Assembly (NCBI GenBank): GCA_023150455.1
Contig: JAKLKW010000017.1
Coordinates: 1-49,872, forward strand
Length of the DNA: 49,872 bases
Direction: 5' to 3'
Source: Alphaproteobacteria bacterium
GTDB lineage: Bacteria; Pseudomonadota; Alphaproteobacteria; JAEULC01
The notes beneath the pieces are model-generated. The model ran no database searches and was not told the DNA's origin. It saw nothing but the letters and a program-made list of their open reading frames with translations. The position numbers were made by a program, and so were the translations under genes. Positions 45,489-49,872 of this stretch are shown here, one piece after another (the first letter of the stretch is position 1; the number at the start of each line of letters is the position of its first letter).

Positions 45489-45505
45489 ATCACAACGGTT
45501 GTGAT
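45489..45505. promoter_or_regulatory. 17-bp palindrome upstream of the PRC-barrel gene
   Basis: ATCACAACGGTTGTGAT is a perfect inverted repeat (8-bp arms around one G). It lies 10 bp after the transporter remnant and about 75 bp before the ATG of the PRC-barrel gene, and is followed by a small GCCG/CGGC pair. It has the form of a dimeric repressor site. Confidence 0.55.
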
Positions 45506-45578
45506 GCCGCTGTGACGGCAACCAGGGAACGTGTGGCGCGTTTCTCCGTGACAGGCAACACAAGCAGCGAGGTCTGTC

Positions 45579-46142
45579 ATGACAATCGCGACATCCGCGC
45601 GCACGAGCCTGGTCGTGCTGTCCGGTGCCCTGATGCTGCTCGGCAGCGTCGCCATGGCCCAGACGACGACGCCGGCGCAGCGTCCGGCGACGGCGCCCGC
45701 GACCACCAACCCCTCGGCCGCCGCTCCGGCCGTCAAGCCGGCGCCGAATCCGCTGGCGATGGAAGACGTCTCCAAGCTGGAGGGCGCCGTCGTCTACGGC
45801 GGCGACGACAAGCGCATCGGCAGCGTCTCCACCGCGCTGATGAGGCCGGAGAACAGGCAGCTCGACCGGCTGGTCGTGAGCGACGGCGGCATCCTGGGCA
45901 TCGGCAAGCACCAGGTCGCGCTCCCGATCGAGAACTTCAAATGGGACGCGCAAAAGGCGGTGTTCCGCGTGTCCATGACGTCCGAGGACATGAAGAACAT
46001 GCCCGCCTGGAAGGACACCGAGTCCGCCAGCGCCGCCCCGGCGACGTCGGAGCCGCTCAGCAAGACGGCCCCGGCGGCCGGGTCGGGCGCCGGAAGCACG
46101 GCGACGCCGCCGGCTCCGCCGAAGCCCGCCACGAGCCAGTAG
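45579..46142 (+). CDS. Exported PRC-barrel domain protein
   Basis: This 187-residue product has a signal peptide (residues 1-27, ...VAMA), an Ala/Pro/Thr-rich linker to about 57 and a PRC-barrel (MEDVSKLEGAVVYGGDDKRIGSV, LDRLVVSDGGILGIGKHQVALPIENFKWD). The low-complexity tail is rich in Ala, Pro and Thr. Periplasmic PRC-barrel proteins of this kind are common in alphaproteobacteria, and their roles are mostly unknown. GAGG precedes the ATG. A palindrome upstream suggests regulation. Confidence 0.88.
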   Translation: MTIATSARTSLVVLSGALMLLGSVAMAQTTTPAQRPATAPATTNPSAAAPAVKPAPNPLAMEDVSKLEGAVVYGGDDKRIGSVSTALMRPENRQLDRLVVSDGGILGIGKHQVALPIENFKWDAQKAVFRVSMTSEDMKNMPAWKDTESASAAPATSEPLSKTAPAAGSGAGSTATPPAPPKPATSQ

Positions 46143-46181
46143 GCGGTTCCGCAAAGCGCGCGGCTGGAACGCGCAGACGAG

Positions 46182-46207
46182 CCCCGCCGGCAATCCGGCC
46201 GGCGGGG
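46182..46207 (+). terminator. Hairpin after the PRC-barrel gene
   Basis: CCCCGCCGG (46182-46190) and CCGGCGGGG (46199-46207) pair perfectly with an 8-nt loop, 40 bp after the stop codon. No T run follows. Confidence 0.5.
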
Positions 46208-46333
46208 AACAGTGTAGCGCAGGCGGGAACCTTCGAGCCGCGCGCGCCGTTCACTCTTGTCGGGGAGCACACGGCCCGCAGGGGCCGGCCGGCCGGACGC
46301 GCAACGAGCGAATCAGAGAGGGGGATGGATCCC

Positions 46334-46546
46334 ATGAGCAGTTCCGCCTACGCATTGCCGCGGTCCAACGGGGTGCGGTCATGGCACGCGTGGAGTCCCG
46401 AGGAGGATCGGCACCTGCGCCGACTGGCCGGGACCGGAACGCTCGTCAGTGACATCGCCGAGGAGCTCGGTCGCTCGGCGAGCGCGGTGCGGGCACGCGC
46501 CTTCGAGCTGGGATTGCGCCTGGCTTCGGGCAACCGGCAGGACTGA
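46334..46546 (+). CDS. Small SANT/Myb-like DNA-binding protein
   Basis: This 70-residue protein is built around one SANT/Myb-type domain: HAWSPEEDRHLRRLAGTG, then VSDIAEELGRSASAVRARAFELGL. The spaced tryptophan and acidic Glu-Glu-Asp are typical of the first helix. It resembles the N-terminal half of GcrA-like proteins and small phage-like DNA-binding proteins. GAGAGGGGG lies about nine bases before ATG 46334. An in-frame ATG at 46325 is too close to that site. The targets are unknown. Confidence 0.8.
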   Translation: MSSSAYALPRSNGVRSWHAWSPEEDRHLRRLAGTGTLVSDIAEELGRSASAVRARAFELGLRLASGNRQD

Positions 46547-46690
46547 CGCACCGCGGCCGAGCCCGGTCTTCCACCGATCCGATCGCCGCTCCGCGCGCGG
46601 GCGCCAGCAGCGCCCGCGCCGCCGGCGCCGCTTGCCCCGACCCCGCCGTTCCGGGCATAAGCGCTGCGGAACCGCGGGGAGAATGCCAAG

Positions 46691-47719
46691 ATGAAGACCG
46701 TCTACAGCGAGGGGCACCGCACGCACGACCCGCAGTTCTTTCTGGTGCGCGGCGTGGTGCGGAAGACGACGGAGCAGCCCGAGCGCGCGGACCGCCTTCT
46801 CTCCGGGCTCGGCAGCGGCAGGAACGACCTCGTGCCGGCGACCGAATTCGGCGCCGGGCCGCGCGCCCGCGTGCACAGCCCCGAGTATCTCGACTTCCTG
46901 GCGCGCTGCTGGGACGAATGGAAGGCGCTGCCCGACGCCGGCAGCGAGATGATCGCCAACGTCCATCCCGTGCGCCAGCCCTACGGGACCTATCCTTCCG
47001 GCATCGTCGGTCGGTTGGGCTGGCACAGCGCCGACACGTCGTGCCCGATCGGCCCGGGCACCTACGCGGCGGCCTGCGCCGCGGCCGACGTCGCGGCCAC
47101 GGCGGCCGAGCTGGTGCTGAACGGCGAGGACGCCGTCTACGCGCTCTGCCGCCCGCCCGGCCATCACGCCTACCGCGACATGGCCGGCGGGTTCTGCTAC
47201 CTCAACAACACCGCCATCGCCGCGGCGCACCTCAGGCTCAAGCACGAGCGCGTCGCCGTGCTCGACGTCGACGTGCATCACGGCAACGGCACCCAGGGCA
47301 TCTTCTACGAGCGGCCGGACGTGCTGACCGTGTCGATCCACGCCGACCCGACGCGCTACTACCCGTTCTTCTGGGGCTACGCGCACGAGCGCGGCGCCGG
47401 CAGCGGCACGGGCGCCAACCTCAACCTGCCGCTGCCGATCGGCACCGGCGACGCCGACTATCTGGCCGCGCTGGACGCCGCTTCGCGCGCGATCAAGGCC
47501 TTCGCGCCAGGCGCGCTGGTCATAGCCCTCGGCCTCGACGCGTCGGAGGCCGACCCGCTCGCCGGCATGAAGATCACCACCGATGGCTTCAAGCGCATCG
47601 GCGCGGCGGTCGCGCGCCTCGGCCTGCCGACCGTGCTGGTGCAGGAAGGCGGGTACCTGTCGGAGGTGCTGGGCATAAATCTGGCGGCGGTGCTGAGGGG
47701 GTTCGAGGGCGCGCGGTGA
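46691..47719 (+). CDS. Histone deacetylase-superfamily enzyme, acetylpolyamine amidohydrolase-like
   Basis: This 342-residue zinc hydrolase has the class II HDAC/acetylpolyamine amidohydrolase sites: His158-His159 (RPPGHHAY), zinc ligands Asp194 and His196 (LDVDVHHGNG), Asp283 (LGLDASEADP) and the tyrosine of VQEGGYLSE. Length and residue numbers closely follow the Mycoplana acetylpolyamine amidohydrolase, which removes acetyl groups from putrescine, spermidine and related amines. It could serve polyamine catabolism. Other acetylated small molecules are possible. GGGGAGA precedes the ATG. Confidence 0.93.
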   Translation: MKTVYSEGHRTHDPQFFLVRGVVRKTTEQPERADRLLSGLGSGRNDLVPATEFGAGPRARVHSPEYLDFLARCWDEWKALPDAGSEMIANVHPVRQPYGTYPSGIVGRLGWHSADTSCPIGPGTYAAACAAADVAATAAELVLNGEDAVYALCRPPGHHAYRDMAGGFCYLNNTAIAAAHLRLKHERVAVLDVDVHHGNGTQGIFYERPDVLTVSIHADPTRYYPFFWGYAHERGAGSGTGANLNLPLPIGTGDADYLAALDAASRAIKAFAPGALVIALGLDASEADPLAGMKITTDGFKRIGAAVARLGLPTVLVQEGGYLSEVLGINLAAVLRGFEGAR

Positions 47720-47791
47720 GCGACCCTCGCGACGGGGCGTCAAGCCAGCTACCGCATCCGGCGCCGGGCGAAGGCGAACGATGCCCGCCCT

Positions 47792-48276
47792 CTATTCCTC
47801 GTCACGAGAAATGACCCGCCCGGCCCGCGCCCTTTGCCGAGCGAGAACACCGTCGCGCAGTTTCCGGAAGAGGCCGGGCGGCAGCATCCCATGATCGTAT
47901 CGGCCGGGTTGCCCCGGGATCGGCCGCAGATCAAATCCGGGCCAGGCGAAACGATTCAATTCGTCGAGACGAAGCCAATGCCGACCGCTGTCCAGGCCGA
48001 GGCTGCTACACGTCGCTGCGGGATCTCGATCGACGCGGCCGGATCTTCGGGTGGCCCATATGTGATGGGAGCAACGATCGTCTGAATATCGCCACTCGGG
48101 TCACGGCGTGCGGCGACGACGATCGCACAAGGTCGATCCTTGGCGCCTTCCATCGCCCCTTGCACTTGCTCGCTGCTCCACAAGAATCTGTAGCGGATCA
48201 CCAGCCCCGGCTTCGGAACCGGAGGCTCATTCAGGTTCGACGCCGTACTCTGCCGCTTCGATCGCCGCGACGACAT
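47792..48276 (-). pseudogene. PemK-like toxin, frameshifted
   Basis: The first part (RYRFLWSSEQVQGAMEGAKDRPCAIVV, IVAPIT, SIEIPQR) matches the toxin at 41024 and ends prematurely in frame. After a shift near 48001-48006 (a one-base loss fits) the expected rest appears: LGLDSGRHWLRLDELNRF, AWPGFDLRPIPGQPG and DHGMLPPGLFRKLRDG, ending at TAG 47792. Alignment to the intact copy is continuous if one base is restored. The start is unclear; the ATG overlapping the antitoxin stop is in the wrong frame, which may be a second lesion. The toxin is probably inactive. Confidence 0.88.
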
Positions 48277-48481
48277 CGTCGGGGAGCTCTCCGACGACGA
48301 GCGACTGCCGTTCCCGGCGCTTGAGCTGCTCGTAATGCGCCGCTTCGCTCGCGGAAAGATAGGCCCCGATCACCCGGCCATGACTGGTCACACGGATGAT
48401 CTTGGCCTCGATGGCTTCATCCCGGTACCGGGCAAAATTCCGGGCGAACTCGGTTGCAGGGACGTTGCGTGTCGCCGCCAT
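48227..48481 (-). CDS. Phd-family antitoxin of the decayed module
   Basis: This 84-residue protein matches the antitoxin at 40731 in form: VPATEFARNFARYRDEAIEAKIIRVTSHGRVIGAYLSASEAAHYEQL and an acidic tail (LPDDVVAAIEAAEYGVEPE). AAAGGAG precedes the ATG. The first 94 bases overlap the 3' end of the GAF gene in another frame. It survives beside a frameshifted toxin, so it may be a solitary antitoxin. Confidence 0.9.
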   Translation of the reverse strand: MAATRNVPATEFARNFARYRDEAIEAKIIRVTSHGRVIGAYLSASEAAHYEQLKRRERQSLVVGELPDDVVAAIEAAEYGVEPE

Positions 48482-48927
48482 GGCGCAGTCTCCTTTGCCG
48501 CCAGCGCCCGGCCCGCCGCCAGCAGCAGCGCCGTCTCGTCGGGCGTGAACTGGCGCGCCTCGCGGTTGGCGACGCCGAGCGCGCCGACCACCTTGTCGCC
48601 GGCGAACATCGGCACCACCAGCGCGCCCTGCAGGCCGGTGGCCCTGGCGCCGGGGCGCACGTCGCCCGAGGTGTCGGTCTGGATGTTGCAGGCGTCGACC
48701 GGGGCGCGGCGCTCGACCGCGAGGCCCGCCATGCCCTTGCCGACCGGGATCGTGCCGATGACGGCGCGAACCTGCGGCGGGATGCCGTCGCTGGCGGCGG
48801 CCAGGTGCAGCATGCCGTCGTCCTCGAGCAGGTGGATCGTGCCGCTGTCGGCCTTGAGGTGCCGGATGACCTGGGCGAGCGCGTCGTCGAACGACGGCGC
48901 CGCCTCGAGCGATTGGATTAGCTCCAT
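48388..48927 (-). CDS. GAF-domain protein
   Basis: This is a 179-residue protein with one GAF domain (residues 12-145: LKADSGTIHLLEDDGMLHLAAASDGIP, IPVGKGMAGLAVERRAPVDACNI, GLQGALVVPMFAGDKVVGALGVAN). The last 31 residues or so run through the start of the antitoxin gene and do not look like GAF sequence, so the natural 3' end may have been replaced when the toxin-antitoxin module arrived. It has no output domain. It follows the TatD-like gene 11 bp downstream with GGGAGG before its ATG, and is probably co-transcribed. Confidence 0.85.
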   Translation of the reverse strand: MELIQSLEAAPSFDDALAQVIRHLKADSGTIHLLEDDGMLHLAAASDGIPPQVRAVIGTIPVGKGMAGLAVERRAPVDACNIQTDTSGDVRPGARATGLQGALVVPMFAGDKVVGALGVANREARQFTPDETALLLAAGRALAAKETAPWRRHATSLQPSSPGILPGTGMKPSRPRSSV

Positions 48928-48938
48928 GGCGGCCTCCC

Positions 48939-49859
48939 TCAATTCTCGACGCCGGCCCCGATGGACATTTCCGGCGCGTTCTCGACGCGCGGCTCCTGGC
49001 CGCGCAGCACCGAGTTGTCCTCGAACAGCGTGCGCTGGTCGATCGGCGCGGGCTTGAGCCAGTCGGACTCCTTCATCTGGCCGCTCTGCGCGAAGCAGTC
49101 GAGCGCGTTCCGGTAGCAGACCTTGTCGATGTCGGCCTCGGCGATGCCACGCTCGCGCATGAGCCGGGCGGTCTTGGGCACCGCGAGCGGATCGGACACG
49201 CCCCAGTCGGCGCTCGAATCGATGAAGACCTGCCTGGTGCCGTACTGGCGCACCACCTCGACCATGCGCTCGCTGCCCATCTTGGTCTTGGGATAGATGG
49301 TGAAGGCGGCCCAGAAGCCGCGGTCGAGCACCTCGCGCACCGTCTCCTCGTTGTTGTGGTCGACGACGACGCGGCGCGGATCGAGGCCATGCTCCTCGCA
49401 CACGTCCATCGAGCGCGTCGTGCCGCGCTTCTTGTCGCGATGCGGCGTGTGGATCTGCACGAGCATGCCGAGCTCCCTGGCCAGCTCGAGCTGGGCGCGG
49501 AAGCAGCGGTCCTCGGCCGCCGTCTGCTCGTCGTAGCCGATCTCGCCCACCGCGACGACGCCCTCCTTCAGGAGGAAACGCGGCAGGAGCTCGAGCACCG
49601 GCTTGGCCAGCGCCTCGTTGTTCGCCTCCTTGCTGTTGAGGCCGATGGTGCAGTAGTGGCGCACGCCGAACTGCGCGGCGCGGAAGCGCTCCCAGCCCAC
49701 CAGCATCGACAGGTAGTCCATGTAGGTGTCGACCGACGTGCGCGGCTGGCCTTGCCAGAAGGCCGGCTCGATCACGGCCACCACGCCGGCGGCCGCCATG
49801 GCCTCGTAGTCGTCGGTGGTGCGCGAGACCATGTGGATATGCGGGTCGATGAACTTCAT
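48939..49859 (-). CDS. TatD-family metal-dependent hydrolase
   Basis: This 306-residue TIM-barrel hydrolase starts MKFIDPHIHMVSRTTDDYEAM with the H-x-H metal motif. GEIGYDEQTAAED supplies the bridging glutamate, QIHTPHRDKKRG and VVVDHNNEETV give two further histidines, and FIDSSADWG gives the last aspartate. It differs from housekeeping TatD DNases in its long N-terminal loop (MAAAGVVAVIEPAFWQGQPRTS). This subgroup is found with ebo-type operons in other bacteria, though no ebo partner is visible here. GGGAGGA precedes the ATG. The window ends 13 bp upstream. Confidence 0.88.
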   Translation of the reverse strand: MKFIDPHIHMVSRTTDDYEAMAAAGVVAVIEPAFWQGQPRTSVDTYMDYLSMLVGWERFRAAQFGVRHYCTIGLNSKEANNEALAKPVLELLPRFLLKEGVVAVGEIGYDEQTAAEDRCFRAQLELARELGMLVQIHTPHRDKKRGTTRSMDVCEEHGLDPRRVVVDHNNEETVREVLDRGFWAAFTIYPKTKMGSERMVEVVRQYGTRQVFIDSSADWGVSDPLAVPKTARLMRERGIAEADIDKVCYRNALDCFAQSGQMKESDWLKPAPIDQRTLFEDNSVLRGQEPRVENAPEMSIGAGVEN

Positions 49860-49872
49860 GTCATGTCCTCCC

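Overview
The window is about 50 kb of very GC-rich chromosomal DNA, roughly 70% by eye. Protein families, Shine-Dalgarno-type ribosome binding sites and frequent GTG starts point to an alphaproteobacterium, perhaps a Rhodospirillales/Reyranella-like soil or freshwater lineage. Genus cannot be fixed from sequence reading alone. No rRNA, tRNA or CRISPR array was recognised. Most of the window is ordinary metabolic, cell-envelope and signalling sequence, with scattered small mobile or decaying pieces.

Layout. 1-0.64 kb: the 3' end of a P4-type phage/plasmid primase and a repeat-rich tail abutting smpB. 0.64-5.1 kb: dapA-smpB, a DUF433/DUF5615 toxin-antitoxin pair, a TauD-type dioxygenase and a class III aminotransferase. 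5.3-10.3 kb: a soluble lytic transglycosylase, a haloacid dehalogenase, an alpha/beta hydrolase and a threonine dehydratase-like enzyme. 10.3-12.5 kb: a membrane M23 endopeptidase followed by a bactofilin. 12.9-19 kb: a second haloacid-dehalogenase-like protein, then an HD-GYP response regulator overlapping a giant hybrid histidine kinase (three PAS, two REC, Hpt). 19.3-23 kb: an AraC regulator whose 3' end lies in a 58-bp tandem repeat, an exported unknown, a fragment of an AI-2E-type permease and an MttB-like methyltransferase. 22.9-26.1 kb: a sulfite dehydrogenase pair (SorA/SorB type) downstream of an ECF sigma/anti-sigma pair. 26.3-29.8 kb: an MlaC-like protein, a small exported protein, a cupin, an M20 amidohydrolase and an AraC regulator. 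29.8-34.4 kb: a complete liv-type ABC importer (livKHMGF). 34.6-40.4 kb: an Asp/Glu racemase-fold protein, a mandelate-racemase-subgroup enzyme, a ModA-like binding protein, a CurA-like oxidoreductase, a VOC protein with a histone-like tail, a universal stress protein and a TerC membrane protein. 40.7-49.9 kb: a Phd/PemK-type toxin-antitoxin module, a FixJ-like regulator with a broken sensor kinase, a GNAT enzyme, a collapsed TctC/TctA transporter, a PRC-barrel protein, a SANT-like mini-protein, an acetylpolyamine amidohydrolase-like enzyme, a second decayed Phd/PemK module, a GAF protein and a TatD-like hydrolase.

Themes. Clear functional units are the sigma/anti-sigma/sulfite oxidase cluster (with a good ECF-type promoter in front of sorA), the M23-bactofilin pair, the c-di-GMP-linked two-component pair and the liv operon with a perfect hairpin behind the binding-protein gene. 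Decay is concentrated on the right: a kinase with its middle missing, a transporter operon reduced to fragments, and a toxin with a one-base frameshift next to an intact antitoxin. Structured repeats made of two hairpins each sit behind the 3' ends of two genes. I did not find a convincing wholly new multi-gene system. The most interesting items are the repeat family, the sulfite/ECF cluster, the paired intact and broken PemK-type modules, the racemase-fold protein without its catalytic cysteines, and the RNA-structure candidates before terC and the VOC gene.
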